Shown in pieces: positions 45,935-59,900 of a stretch of DNA of 64,000 nt (positions are counted from its first letter, which is position 1; each line of letters begins with the position of its first letter). The position numbers were made by a program, and so were the translations under genes. The notes below the pieces were generated by a model. It worked only from the letters and a program-made list of their open reading frames with translations, had not been told where the DNA came from and did not search any database. Origin of the DNA: Taeniopygia guttata (lineage: Eukaryota > Chordata > Aves > Passeriformes > Estrildidae). The stretch lies in assembly GCF_048771995.1 (NCBI RefSeq), contig NC_133063.1, positions 10,770,063 through 10,834,062 on the forward strand, read 5' to 3'.

Positions 45935-48900
45935 GTACCTTCTGTCTGCATGTGTATTAGTGCATGAGTGGTGCATGGGAGAAAGCAAAGTGCTCATAAT
46001 TGCACTGCCTGAAGAGCTAGGAGCTGCTATACAGCTTGCTTCTCTGTTATGGCTAAACTATATTCAACAAACAACTGAAATGGGTCTCACGCAATGTGAG
46101 TTGCGTCCAATAGTTTACTTATTTTGCTGATGTTGAAAGTAGGGATCCTCTTATAGGCTGACATCTAGTCATGTCAAAGGCCTATTGAATTGCAGTTGCC
46201 TGTGCCCTTGATCTGATACCATAGTTATTAGAAAAGTTACCTCAGTTCTTCACTGGACACAGTTTGAATCCTTTCCCCACCATACATAAATTGTAACAGA
46301 AGTGTGCTGGCCTGTGATGAGGTTTATTTGCATTGCATAAACCAGTGCCTCTGTGTTGGGGAAGAAATTACAGTTCATCTTTATAGAAAAGGAGAAACTT
46401 TGATCTGAACAGTAATGCTGGGAGAGAAGTGCACATGGAGATGACCTCTCTGATCTGGTAACTTTTCACAGCTAAACAGTTAAAATGCTTTGAGTTGCAC
46501 TTTAGGCAAGCAGGGATAAAATATTTTAAGTATCTCTATCAATTTAGGCTAAAAGAGAGAGCTATTTTTTTTTATCAGTATATGAACAGTACAAGGGCAA
46601 AACTCTGCATGAGCCAAGTAACTGATTACAGACTGTGTGGTTTGCTGGGTATTTTGGTATCTTGTACTTTTTTATAAATCGCTGTACAACTCAACCTGTT
46701 TTTTTCTAACTGTATGTGCCTTGAACTTTATCAGTTATTACAAAGAGTTCAAAAATGTTTCCTTACAAAAACTTCCTTTTCACAGAATAAAACGTGCATT
46801 GCCACCAAAACCTCCCCAGTTAAAATCCCAATTGTCCTTGTAGAAAATATAAATGTGTGCCTTCAGACTGAGGTTTATGTTTTCTGTGTTAAATTTAGTA
46901 CCTTTTCTGTCTTAAAGGTCTAGCTGATCTTTGTATGGGCTTGATATACTTTTCCCATGCTTAATTTTTGGAATGGGACCTTTAACAATCTTTTTTGTAC
47001 TCACTCACTGAATTTGGAGACCAACTGTTTAAATCTCTTGCAAAAATAGGGCTTTTCTAATTTGCAGCTGGCTTCCTTGTCAAAACAGTCATGCTGCTTA
47101 GTACTGAAATATTATATGCAGAAAGTGTCTTGTTACATTTATTGGTTGCTTTTATCTTACAGCTCATATTCAATAAGTCTTGTACTGTCTGATAACACCT
47201 CTTTTAATTGGCCCCATGTGATGCAGCTATTAGCATCAAACACCAGTCGCTAGAGGAATTCCACCTACTCCTTTAAAGCTTCCTGAGAACAATTTTTCAC
47301 TTGAGCTCAACTACCTATTTCTTCTTTTAACCCTTCAAGTGAATGGTATCTTGGTATATTTGCACTGAAGTTCTTTTCTAGTAATCTGAGTTTTATAAGC
47401 TTTGTTCTGCCTTGATATAGTTAAAAAAACCTAAAATTGATGTGAAAATGTATTTTCAAGTTAAGTAGTTCTGTTCACTTGAACTGTATAAACAGATTTT
47501 GAGATACAGTAGAAGCTGTTTCCTTCAGCCAAATTAAGTATAAATATTTCAGAAATAGGACTTTACTATTTTATTTGGTGTAGACATGTTCAAAAAGTCA
47601 GTGTACAGTGGACTGGAAGAAAGGCTTAAAATGTGTATTTTAAGTAACATCTAATTTTTAAGGGGAGGAAAAATGGAGCAGGGAGTAGTCTTCACCAAAT
47701 AACACCAAAGTGTTATTTTTGGTATTTCATGCACTCCTCGCTCATGTGATTTTTTTGGTTTTGTCCTCAAACATATGTGAGGAATTACCTTTGCAGAGGT
47801 AGTAGAAGACTAAGCTTTGATGCATTCTGGTTTTTTATTTCTTTTTGGCTGGTTGATGGTTTTGTCCTATCAAAAATTCATCTTGCACAAATGTTTAGAT
47901 GATGTGCTCACAGTAGGAGCACATCACTGGTTACAGTCAGGGTTTGCTACCCTTGCTTGTAATCAAGTCGTTCCTTCAGTGTTGAAATAGGGACATTTTT
48001 TAAAGGATAAATCTAGGTGTGTTCAGCTCTGCTATTTCTTATAATTATACTTTGTTTTCCTAAGCTGCCTTGTAAATGGCAAAGCCTTGGGTACTCTTGA
48101 AAAATCTTGGTTCAACTTGAGACTGCAATGAGGTGAATTTGAAGAGGCAGTATGTCAGTACAGACAGTTTCACATGTGTGTCATCCTCTAGAGTCTACTG
48201 TATCCAAGCTTCCTCTAAGCTTTTCCTGTAGAAGTACCTCTAAATCCCTGCACTGGCGCCTTTACTTTCCATGAATGATTGCTAAGTGGCACTTACACTT
48301 AGCACAAGCCTTTCCTGGGAAGTCAGCAGGAGTGGTGGCTCCTTTCAGCTCTAAAGCATTGCAGGTCAAACCCCGGCTATGATTAAATTAGTAGTGCAGC
48401 TTTCCCTGAGATCCTAAATTCATTGCAATTTAAAGTCTGCAGAGCAAGTTAGCTGCATCTCTGCAAGAATGCATTTGCAGGAGTGATACTGGCCATCAAC
48501 CAGCAGCTAGCAGTTATGGTGGAGTCTTAATTCTTATATTTCTTCAGTAGAATTGCAGGTAATTGTATCCAGAGGTGCTTACAGACCAAAGTGTGAGCAT
48601 TATCAGTTTATATACAGAAAAATACAGATACTGGAGGTTGTGGTGGATTTCATTTTTAATGTATTTATTATTTGGTTGGGGCACAATTGTCACCTTTGCT
48701 CCCAGTCCTTAGTCCTCTCTGTTGTCAGGATATATATGTATTCACAGTTAGATGATCCTTATTTCTTAAGATTATTTTATTATTATTTAGTTCAGTTGAA
48801 AATTGTAATAGATAAAAGGAGACTGCATCAAGAGTAATCCTACTTGGGAAAAACTCACAGCAGGCACAGACCTCTGGTAGTCCGAATAAGTGTGCATTTT

Positions 48901-50104
48901 AGTGAAATAGTATGTAACTTAAGAATTCCATTAAAGAAAATATGTTGTTTTGAAAGTGATGCTTCCACAGATCAGATAGGTACTCAAATATTCACAGAGG
49001 TAATGGGTGTTTCTAGATGATGCTTTTTATACTGTATATATGCTACCTCTCTTTTAAAATTCTTAAACTTTGTTCTTTTTCTTTCAAGGACTTTTCTTTC
49101 AGAAAGTGTGATCTGAAAGCTTTGTTTCTACTGGTTGAGATCATATTAAAATATTTTTGTCAGTGTTCTTCTGTACAGACAATTTTATCAAACTATTTGT
49201 GACTTAATGTCTTTTAAAATGTAATTTATTTTGTGCTAGTATCTATTCAAAGATGCTGAGGTCAAATGCTGTACTGTTCTGAAGTCCCAGGCAGCAAATT
49301 TTGCAGATCACCATGGTAATGTGCGTGTACGCATGTGGGAGGAAGGCTAAAGTTGGAATCTGCATTAACAGAATCTGTTAATATTACATATGCTCAGTGG
49401 TACTAGCACTGCTTGTTCTTTGACATGCGTGTTCTTTGACTGCTTGTTCTTTGCTTAATTAAAAACAAAGTAATATGATGGAATTAAAAGCCCCTATTGT
49501 CTAATTTTTAATTTTTTTGTGTGTGTATGTGTGTTTCTGAAACAAATCTACTGAAATAATAAAATATGGGTAATTGTGGGATCTTATTTCTGTTCAGAAA
49601 ATGGCATATGATGATCTTTTAAATTAGAAAAGAAGCTCCACAATTTCTTTGATCCCTCTCTTACAGATAGACTTAAAAGTCATTGTGTTACAGCTAGAGA
49701 TATCTACCAAGAGCACTTGCTTCTGATAGTGATTTCTCTCAAAGCACTGTGAATGTTTAAGGTGTTTCATTTTGGGTAAGCATATTTGGATTCTTTTGTA
49801 CTTGCAGTTGTTTTCTCAGATATGGAATTAGTTCTGAAATATCACAATACTAGCTTAGTTTTTTTTAAATAAAGAACTGTGTTCTGCTCTGAATCTGATT
49901 CTTAATTGCCCTTAGTGCTGATTACAGATAAACTTATAAATGCCTATGAATTTGTAGGAAAAGTGGACAAGAGAAAAGTTAAAGCTGACTTTTCTTGTCT
50001 CTGTATTACTGTAGTCTAAATAAACTTGGAAAAATTGGAAACTTGGATGAAGAATGATTTATTTTCCCCCTTGCTGTATTGATTGTCTCAAGCCTCAAAG
50101 TAGG
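45935..50104 (+). other. Probable first-intron sequence, no coding exon seen
   Basis: Unique AT-rich sequence. It contains a small hairpin at 47,695-47,722 (CCAAATAACAC against GTGTTATTTTTGG) and an imperfect three-copy tandem of a TGCTTGTTCTTTGAC-like unit at 49,409-49,454. No gene or large repeat seen. Confidence 0.4.
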
Positions 50105-50545
50105 AGAACAATGAAGTCTGTGAAGGATGTAGAGGGGAAGCCATACAAAGAGTAGCTGAGGTCACTCAGTTTGCTGAGTCTGGAGGAGACTGAGGAGAGG
50201 CAGAGACCTCATTGCAGTCTACAACTTCCTTGTGAGGGCAAGAGGAGTGGCATTGATCTCTGTGACGACCAGTGGCAGGACCCAAGGGAATGGTATGAAG
50301 CTGCTATGCTAGGAGAGGTTTATGTTGGATATTAGGAAAAGAATTTTTACCCATAGTGCGTTTGTTCCTGGAAAAGGCTCCCTTAGGAAGTGGTCACAGC
50401 ACCAATCCTGGCAGAGTCCAGAAGTGGTTGGATAATGCTCTTGGGCACATGGTGTGACTCTCTAGGCTGTCCTGTGCAGGACCAGGAGTGGGATGATGAT
50501 CCTTGTGGTTCCCTTTCAGTTCAGCACGTTATATGATTCTATGAA
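50105..50545 (+). mobile_element. CR1 LINE 3' fragment
   Basis: CR1 blocks in order: GAGGGGAAGCCATACAAAGA, GAGTCTGGAGGAGACTGAGG, TTGCAGTCTACAACTTCC, AGGACCCAAGGGAATGG, GTTGGATATTAGGAAAAGAA, the TGCTCTTGGGCACATGG block and a terminal TATGATTCTATGA. Same general subfamily as the 17.1 kb and 45.8 kb pieces. Confidence 0.88.
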
Positions 50546-53500
50546 ATTTTAATTGCTGGCAATAACTTACTGGCTTAAAAATACTGACCCACTGCTATTG
50601 AGAATTACAGGCATTGATATGGGTTCAAAATGCAGACCAAGTCATTATGACTTTTGTTAGATTGCCTGAGAGAGTGGGCTTCTTAGCTCTTTCTTTGCAT
50701 AGGTAAACCTTATAGCAAAACAACCAAGAAGGACGGGGAGTTGGTTCACCAGAGCTGTCTTTGCCACCAGCAGAGCAGAGTTATTAGCCTGGCATGATGT
50801 GAACATTCAGACTGTTCTTAACTTGGGAGGTCATCTGGAGATCTGAGCCATCTGTGTGTGCATTCACATTACTTGGTGCATTTTGTTTTTACAATGCTAT
50901 TCACTTGTTGTACACAATCTGTCGTAGTAATAATGCTTATTACTGTGATATATTTCCTTCAAAATGCCAGGCCTCCTTTTGAGAGTGCAAGTGTGGGAAG
51001 TGATGGCTTTGACAATCTTTGCCTTAGGAAAACAAGCTGCTTTTTCAAGGCTCTTTCTGCAAGGGCTGAACATCATGCAGTGTTGTCGTTTGTATATCTA
51101 GTGACTTGCTAGGTCCTTTTTTGCTTTTTGAGGAGAAGGATACTTACCATCCACTAGACTATCTCTCTTTAAAGCTCTTTAAAATACAAAACTTGAGGGT
51201 CAGTAGGATTTCAGACAGTGAACTGTTGTAGTTTTGGGTGGGATTTTTTTTTCATTCCATCATTTCCTTGACCTGTCTGCTTCTGTTAGGTGCAGGATCT
51301 GTAGTACCACACAGATTGATTGTCACCTGGATGATTTGAAGCAGAGAAATTTTTCATACTAGATTTCGAAGAAAAAATTCAAGTAGACTACATCCTTTAT
51401 CTGATGAATCAGTGAAGTTACTCATGTCAGATTTTTAAAGTCTGTATTGGCAGGTGTGGTAACAGAGTACCTGCTCTTAAAAGCGTGCTACTAAATGCAC
51501 CTTCCTTCTGCTGCTTAGAAAAAAAGAAAAGCCTTTATGGTCATAAAATAATCTTGAGAAAGAAATATTAATATACAAATACTTCTTCTTCCACTTTAGA
51601 AAGGTTTAGCCTCTCAAGCTTTGTAACACATACTGAGTTTCTCCATACTCAAAATTCAGTGTGTCTAATTAAAGTGAAATACAAGGTTTCACCCTTTTAT
51701 GTAGCTGAATGTCTGCACTTTCTGCTTCTAACCCCAAAGTACTTTTCAGTATTCTCCCTAGTGTGTTCATGCAGTGTTATGTGTTCATTTTCTAAAGCAG
51801 GCATGTGTGTCTCTGATGAGCCAAGGAATTTCATTAGAAAGAGGAGAAATAGAAAACCTGATGCCAGTACAGATAAACATGACCTGGACACCCGTCTTCT
51901 GGGTGTCTGACAACTCCTTCCTTCTCTTAATTCTGGGAGAATTATTTGCCTTTTTTTCTGTCTTGGGGGGAATTTCTGTAGGCTAATCAAGATAAATGCA
52001 AACATTATAAAGTATTGAAATGTCTTGGTGTTGCTATCTTCTAAGGATCTCTTGAGAACAATGTTTGAGATGAGGGAAAGGCATTCTGAGGTACGTTTAA
52101 GAAAGCTGCTGTCCCAAATCCTCTTGTAGGGCTAAATTGGTGAAAAGAAATATCTTTCTCCTTAAGAAACAGTGTCCTTTCACTTTCCTACTGGCACCCA
52201 TATCTCATTTACTGTGTTGATTTTTTCTTTTATCTTTGTTTCATACACAAGTTTTATAGTGAACTCCTCATAAAAGGCTAATGTGACTTGTGAACTGGGA
52301 AAGACTAAGTAAAATAAGAGATCATCTGAGCAGATAATATCAGGATGACAATGAAATCACCTGTTAATGTGACCTGTTAATCACTAATGCAACATTAATG
52401 ATTTCTTGTAACTAGTTAAATCAGTAATGTATATAGTAATGTAATTACTGTTTAGAAATACAGGCTTGAAAACAAGGCTTCAGAGAAGCGGACAGCTTCA
52501 GATTCTCACACAAATAATACCACTTAAACAAATACTTGTTGTAACTGGCTTTTTTAATGAATGTGATATGGGCAAGTCTGCAGTAAACTGTCCAGAGTTA
52601 ATAGAAAGTTGGCACAGCTGCATAAGTAGTGTGCCTTGGCAGTACCTGCAAACAACTGCTTTTTCCACTCTGCTGTCATTTAATAGCCTTTCAAGCCAAA
52701 AGTCTACAATTTATAGAGATGATTTTGTTAATTAAATTGTCCATTAGGATGTATGTTTAGTCTCCAGGATTCATACATCTGGGATTCTAAATAGCTGTGA
52801 CATGATGACTTGCAACCACTGGTCCAGATCATCTCATTTCTGACTTGTTAAGATGTTACTGTGCAAGGATGGCTTTCATTGTTCTGTCCTGCTGCTCTTA
52901 CAGCGTGGCCCCACATTTCTAATGCTGAAGTTTAGTGAAAGTCTTGAAGTCTTTTCTTCTTTAAGGAAAGGGGTGGAGGAAGGCATTTGGCTTAGAGATT
53001 GTAAATACAGATATTCTTATACCTACTGTTACCTCATTTGTATAAATGTTTTTACATATTTAAATTTTTTATACAGATTGGTCTCTACATGCTTAGGATG
53101 TTATGTGTGCTATTAATGTGTTTTCTTTGCTAATTTTTCATAATGCAGTTTCCTCTCAGTGGAATTTACTAATATGAACCTTTCTCCACTTTGCTTTCAC
53201 TTAGTTGCATTGCATGTGAGTGAGGAGGTCTGTATTTAGCTTCAGCTAAATGAGTTGTTTCTCCTATGTATCAGATATTGTCCATGGAATCTTAAACTAG
53301 AAGGTAGCTAAATTTCAAAGGCACTTCTGTCATAAGGTTGACATCTACTCTAAAAAGACATGATTGCCTTTCTAGCTTTAAGGATTTTATTTGCTTATAT
53401 TGGACTTTCACAGCTCTTGACATGCAATGCTATGCAGACAAGTTTACCCCTTTTCCTTCACAACATTTTTCTTTTCATTAACCATTTTTCTACTTTTATA

Positions 53501-54921
53501 GTCTGTTATACCTGCTCTCATCTGCCTTAGCTCTTCATTTCTAGTCCATAATTTCTCTGACAATCTTTTCTGAAAACTACATGGGTAAAGATAAACACCC
53601 CTTAATTTTACTTTTTAAATCTGTATTATGTCAGTCTGAGAAGAAAGAGAAGTCTTGGTTCCCTAGTGTGTGAGCAAGGAAGGGCTGAGATATGATAAAA
53701 AAGCCCCCACTAGAAGTCAGCCAGCAAATGCCTCGCCATATAGCAGGAAAGTTAAACACTGAGGATCCCAAGTGTGGTAGGGAGGTGGAGCTTTTTGTTT
53801 GGGGAATTGTTTTGCTCTGTTTTGGTTTGTTTTGGTTATTTTAATAAAATCTGCAAAACATTGCCATATGTAACACAGAAAATGTACAAAATTTAATTTA
53901 CTACTGCATGTACTTTATTTTTATATGTACATTTGAAGTATGAACTAGATTGTTTGGTATTTTCAGCTTTCCTCATGGCGTCTTCTGTCTGTTTTGAAAC
54001 CGATTTCTGATATATCTGTGCTGTCATGACTATGATTGCAGGTAGATGTTCTGTGAATACCATGGTGTTTTGGTTTGTTTGGGTTGAGATGTTTTTTGAA
54101 TAGAGCTTTAACGGCATTTAATATTCTTGTGCTACTTCAAGTAGCAGTGATTCTTCTTGTCACTCAGAGCCAGCTCTTATGAATGTCTTTCCTTTCTGTT
54201 ATTGCCTGCAGTACTTGTAATCCATCCTTCCTTTAACTGAGAAATGCTGAACTCCATAGCAGATGTCATGGACGTGATTCAGTAACAAACTTGTTTGCTA
54301 AACCTCACACACTTTGTGTTGTTTAACTGCCATGTTATTTGGAACTGGTACAAAACAATTATTCCCTGAACTACCTGGTGTTACCAGTAATTTGAAATAT
54401 GATCACTAAGAAAGGTACCTAGCTATAATCTTGCAAAAATAACATTGGAACATGCATACAATTTCCACACCTCTGCTATTATAAAAGTCTGACCCTAGCA
54501 AAGGAAGCAGCCAAGACTAAAGAGGTACTGCTTTTGTACCCCTGCTCCTTATTTACTTCATTTAGCTATGTCAAACATATATACATATATATATATAAAA
54601 ATTATTTATGTATTTTAAACAGTGTGTAAACATACTGGAATGTAAGAATTAGGAGTATCTGAGAGTGCACAAGTCAGTGAAAGTTTCTTTCAGCAGTGCT
54701 GTAAACAAGAAAGTCATAATCCTTGAAATCATTCACAAGTGGAAGTAGCTCAGTCATTCTGACACTCGTGGTGCTTTGCGAAGGAGAAGCTTTGGAGGAA
54801 CTCCTGACTCTCTCTCTTGGTAGCTGTTTTTTTCCTGGAACTATAAAGTTACATTGCTCTTCACTGTGAATAGTTTGGATTAGGTGCTATAACAGACAGT
54901 AACCTAATTCTGTTTTTTCAG
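50546..54921 (+). other. Probable first-intron sequence, no coding exon seen
   Basis: AT-rich unique sequence with an AT microsatellite (TATATACATATATATATATA-like) near 54,577-54,598. No recognisable transposon or exon. Confidence 0.4.
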
Positions 54922-55005
54922 TTTTTCATCGCTCTTCTAGAATTGGGGATATCTTCACTGAATAACTTGCTGCTTAAAGAAAGTAACAGAAGTTGGGAAA
55001 TTCAG
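54922..55005 (+). other. Candidate 84-bp exon of the right gene
   Basis: An acceptor with a T-rich tract (CTGTTTTTTCAG) and a strong donor GTAAGC at 55,006 bound 84 bp. One of three frames is open for all 28 codons (begins FFIALLELGISS and ends RSWEIQ) but has no ATG, so it may be either coding or a 5' UTR exon. The length is a multiple of three, so it could be skipped without changing frame. Splice sites alone arise by chance in long introns, so confidence is limited. Confidence 0.4.
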
Positions 55006-55539
55006 GTAAGCAATACTTTCAGTTTACTATTCACTTTAAATGTTGATTCAAATATGTATGACAGATCTATAAATATTCATTGTGGTACTAAAACCATCAA
55101 AGCATGATATAGATTTTTAACCTTAATAAGATTTAATGTGGTTTCATGGCACCTTTTGTGAGCTCTAAGCAGGCCCTGATAAGCCCCTGATAAGAATTCC
55201 AACAGACTTATGATATTCATTTGTTCTTTGTGCTTTGTGCTCATAATAAAAATATATTAATGTTCATATCTAATATGATAGGAGGTCCAGGTACTTTGTA
55301 ATTAATTTAGCAAACTATTTTTGACAGACTCTGGTATTCATGGTATGTGCAACCACATACACTTCTACTTCTTTTCCCAATTTTCTTATCAAGGAAAATT
55401 CCTGATGGATTTGCTAATTACATGTATTTCACATTTCACTTCCTTTGTTTCAACTAAGGCTTCTAAATAGATCTCTGATGCTTAATTCTTATATAAGATG
55501 ACAAAATTCTTTTGGTTTTCTTTGTGTAATAACTTTCAT
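55006..55539 (+). other. Intronic or intergenic stretch, nothing seen
   Basis: AT-rich unique-looking sequence between the candidate exon and the CR1 coding fragment. Confidence 0.4.
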
Positions 55540-56978
55540 GGCTTTAATAATGGCACAGGGCACAGGAACAGACTGTCCCTGTGTGCTGAAAGACAAGTCG
55601 ACAAGGTAAACACCCAGCTTGGATGGGCAAGGAGGTTTTGAAGGAACTTGAGAATAAAAGGAGGATGAATCATCTTTGGAAGGAGGGTCAGGTCTCTCAG
55701 GAAATATTTAAGGGGGCTATTAGAGCATGTAGGAAAAAAATTAGGTAGGCCAAAGCTCAGTTTGAACTTAAAATGGCGACTTCTGTAAGGGATAATAAAA
55801 AATGCTTCTACAAATATATTAATGGTAAAAGAATGGGTAAGACTAACATTTGCTCTTTACTGGATGAGGGAGGGAACTCAGCAACTGCAGGTGAGGAGAA
55901 GGCAGAAGTGCTTAATTCCTTCTTTGCTTCAGTGTTTAGTGGGAAGATGGATTGTCCCCAGGACAACTGTTCTCCTGGGTTGGTTGATGGTGTTAGAATG
56001 GTCTCCCAGTTATTCAAGAGGAGACAGAGAACTGCTGAGCTGCTTGGATTTTCATAAATCCATGGGACCAGATGGGATCCACACCAGGGTGAAGAGGGAG
56101 CTGGCAGATGAGCTTGCAAAGCCTCTCTCCATAATTTACCAGCTGCCCTGACTCACTGGGGAGATTCCAGATGGCTGGAACCTGGCCAGTGTGCCACCCA
56201 TTCACAGAAAGGGTGGGAAGGAGCATCCTGGTAATTTTAAGACAGCCTGACCACAGTACCTGGCAAGGTAATGGAGCAGTTTATATTGGGTGTCATGACG
56301 CAGCCCGTACAGGATGGCCAGGGTGTCAGACCCAGCCAGCAGGGGTTTAGGAGGGGTAGGTCATGTTTGACCAGCCTGGTCTCCTTTTATGACCAGGTGA
56401 CCGGCCTGGTGGATGCAGGAAGGGCTGTGGATGTTGTGTACCTGGACTCCAGCAAGGCCTTGGGCCCTGTCTCCCACAGCACTGCTGGAAAAGCTGCAGC
56501 CCACGGCTGGGACAGGAGCACTCAGTGCTGGGCTCAGAACTGGCTGAGAGTGCTGGTGAGCGGTGCTGCATCCAGCTGGGGCCAGGCACCAGTGGTGTCC
56601 CTCAGGGCTCTGTGCTGGGCCAGCTCTGTTCAGTGTTTTTATTGACCACGTGGATGAAGGTGTTGAATCTTTCATTGCATATTTGCAGATGACACTAATC
56701 TGTGTTGAACTGTTGTGGAGGATAGGAGGGCTCTGCAGAGAGACCTGGAACAGTTGGATGGATGGGCAGAGTCTAACAAGATGAAGTTTAATAGGTCCAA
56801 GTGTCGAGTTCTGCATTTTGGCCACAATAACCCCCTGCACTGCTGTAGGCTGGGTACGGTGTGGCTGGACAGTGCCCGGGCAGAAAGGGACCTGGGGGCA
56901 GTGGCTGACAGCCGGCTGGGCATGAGCCAGCAGTGTGCCCTGGGGGCCAAGAAGGCCAATGGACCCTGGATCCTTTAA
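55540..56978 (+). mobile_element. Degenerate CR1 ORF2 fragment (reverse transcriptase), lacking both ends
   Basis: About 1.4 kb of CR1 ORF2 is split over several frames. Recognisable pieces are a KKCFYKYINGKRMGKTN segment before the RT domain, KSMGPDGIHTRVKRELADEL (RT start), QQGFRRGRSCLTSLVSFYDQ, VVYLDSSKAL (normally carrying the first catalytic Asp) and, in another frame, an intact FADDTNL at 56,682-56,702 (the YXDD-like active site). The distal SKCRVLHFGHNNP region is also present. The endonuclease domain is missing, and the copy stops near 56,978 without the CR1 3' UTR and terminal repeat, so it has lost its 3' end as well. Inactive. Confidence 0.88.
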
Positions 56979-59900
56979 TATTTTTTTTTTACTGTTTTCG
57001 TATTTTACTGTCTAAAAATCCAAATGAACTGTGTGGAAGATGTACTTAGGAAATGTACATAAAAAAAAACCACACATGTGGTTTTCTCAGAAAGAGGTGC
57101 AATTTGTGGAACATACTTCAGAAATTCTCCATATAGTGTTTTCCAGGCTTTCAATTTCTTTTTCAGGAACGAAATGTCTTTCTATTTTGCCTTACTCTCT
57201 GCTTCTAATCACCATTCACGTAGTATGTAATTTAAGTACCAGTAAAAATTTATGCTTTACCCTAAAAATACTCTAGTATGTTGAATTTTGTTTAAGTACT
57301 AGTAAAATTACATTTTAAGATACTGGTCAGTGTTACATTTTCTGTTTCATTCTTTGTCTCCCTTCCCCCATGTTCCTTTGAACACTCTGGAGTGTTTTCA
57401 GTATGGCTGACGATACCAGACGTGTTTGGGCTTATCCTTCATGTTGTGCACTTCCTTTCCATTATCACCTGATCTTTTTAGCTCTGATTTCACTATTACT
57501 TGTAAAATGTTTCTGCCAGGGAGTCTGAAGAAGAAAGTCTGTGCAGGAATTTACCCTAGAGAAGCATGTGACAGAAAGGTGATTGTATTATTAGCATGAG
57601 AAACTGAAGTATAAATGGCATCCCAGACTGGGAGCAGGAGCTGCAGTTTCTATTGCTGACCCTGCAGCTCCTCCTCTGGCCTGCTGCTTGCTGCTGGGAC
57701 TCAGGGGCATCCCCAGATGTTTTGTGTGCCCCCCATGTGAGATAATGTTTCACTGCACAGTGAGAATTGGCTTTGCAGATGGGGAATCCATCCTTTCAAC
57801 TCTGTCAGGAAAGGGGAGAGAGAAAGAAACAGTAGCCCAATTGTAGTAACTAGCCCACCCCTGAGGTATTTTTAAAGTAGCTTTATAAACTGCCAACCCC
57901 ATAAAAATTCACAACCAGAAAACTACTGCCCTGTGAGGGTGGATGGAAGAAGGAACCAGGCAGCTGGGGTAGCATATATAGGGGTGATAAGGATAGGTAA
58001 AAGATGATGATGATGATGTCTGTTTGAAGAAGATGACTAGAAGGAAAAGAAGAGAACTATTTAAAACCAGAGGGAAGTAAGGGCTGTACTGTAAGCAGCA
58101 GCAGGAGGGCACAGGGATGGATGACAATTGGTGCAGGAAGGCAAGTGGGGAAGAAGCAGAACTTCTAGAGCAGTGTTCAGTGAGTGGTGATTCCCACTGG
58201 AGCAGGAGCAGACAGGAAGCAAAGAGAACTCCGCAGTGCAAAAATATGTGTGTTTCATTCTTGTGCCAGAAACAAGTGAAGTGCAGTGGGTGTTCCCAAC
58301 CTGTTGGCTGCCCTTTCTGTACAAGCTCCAGGAGTGTCTGCAGGAAGCTTCAATCATAGATCAGGAAGTACAGCCTTCCTGACTTGCCTTGCCGGCAGCT
58401 ATGGAGCTGGTGGTGGTAAAATCTGCATAGAAACCTTATAATGTGGCCTATTCCAGATTAAAACAAAAAAATTCCTTAGAGCCTAATATTTTTTTTCCTT
58501 TTTCTTACATTTTTGAGGTTCTGAAATTGAAAGTATGCAAGATAGTGATGTACAGTGCTCTAATGCCATTTCCTGCGGCCTGTTTGCCTAGAACCCAGCA
58601 ACCTTTCCTTCCCCTGCTTCACTACAGTTGTGTGGTGGACTTTGTTCATGTGCCAGGGCTTTTGTCGTGTGACTCTGACCATGTGCTTTGTGGATGTATT
58701 TCCAGTCATGTGAAGTAGAAGTATTTAGGCTTGTGGCTCTTCTTCATAGTTAGTATATTCCTCATCTGGCCTCACGATACTCTTAAACATACACTTTCCA
58801 ACTGTAAAAGAAAGCTCAGAAAAATCTGGAAGGAAAAAAAAAAACCAAAAATGTGTTTTTCTCAATTTTTCCATTCTCATATTGCTAATTCACTGGAGTT
58901 CTAGAATACTGGGGTGAGGGAAATGGGAAAAAACCTCTGTCTTGTGAAGGTAGTGTCAAAACTGTAAATTACTTAAGTTTTGTGAAGAAGCATTTGTTCC
59001 ATTAATGCCTAGCAGTAAAAGCTGGTGCAACATTCCTGCATTACTCTTTGTGTCCAGAAGTCATTACACTAAAATGCTGGTGGACTGTTCATATGTTGTG
59101 TGCACATCTTGATGCCTCCTTAGAATAAACACTCATCTTCAAAATCTCAATTATGTCTTTTATGTTTCATTGCTTTTCTACTGTATGATTTTCAAGTTCC
59201 AAGCTGGGTCCATGGGCTGGCTTTTCTGTTTAAGATTTTAGTTTCATGTGTAAGGAAATGTTTTGATTTCATCCACCACACTTTCATTAATTCTCTTGAA
59301 GTCTAATCTTCAGTTTAATAATTGATTCATTAATTTGGAGCAATGCCATAAAGAGAAATTTTAGTTCATTTACATAATTGAAATTAAATTCAGTGCTTTC
59401 ACTTTAAGGGCAAAGGGAAGAAACCCACGTAAGATGCTGGATCTCAACATTTTATGTCATGAAGGACTTTTGTTTTTCAGTGTAGCTCAATTACCTTTAA
59501 CTTCTAAATTCATATCATCATATTAATCCTGTAGAGTAATTGAAGTAATACAGGTAGAAAACTGTCCTTCTGTTACTCCATTTCAGATGCCCATTTGTGC
59601 AACACATTTCATTACTGCTGACATCTGTACCATCTGTATTTATATCTGACTGTCCTCCACTTCCTCCATTGTTAAGCTTGGGTCAAATCACTGGGATGCA
59701 GCTGAATTATGTGACTGATCCAGCTTTTCACATAAGTGTTCAGAAATGGTTTAGTTTATTTCCCTGAAACATTTTATTTCCATTTCAAGGTAGAACATAG
59801 CTGATCCAGCTGAGCTATATTAATGTGAAAGTCCACCGTCCTTTTGCTCTCATTTTTCACAGTACGTGAAACACAAAGCACAAATTCTCTGCAGCTTTGT

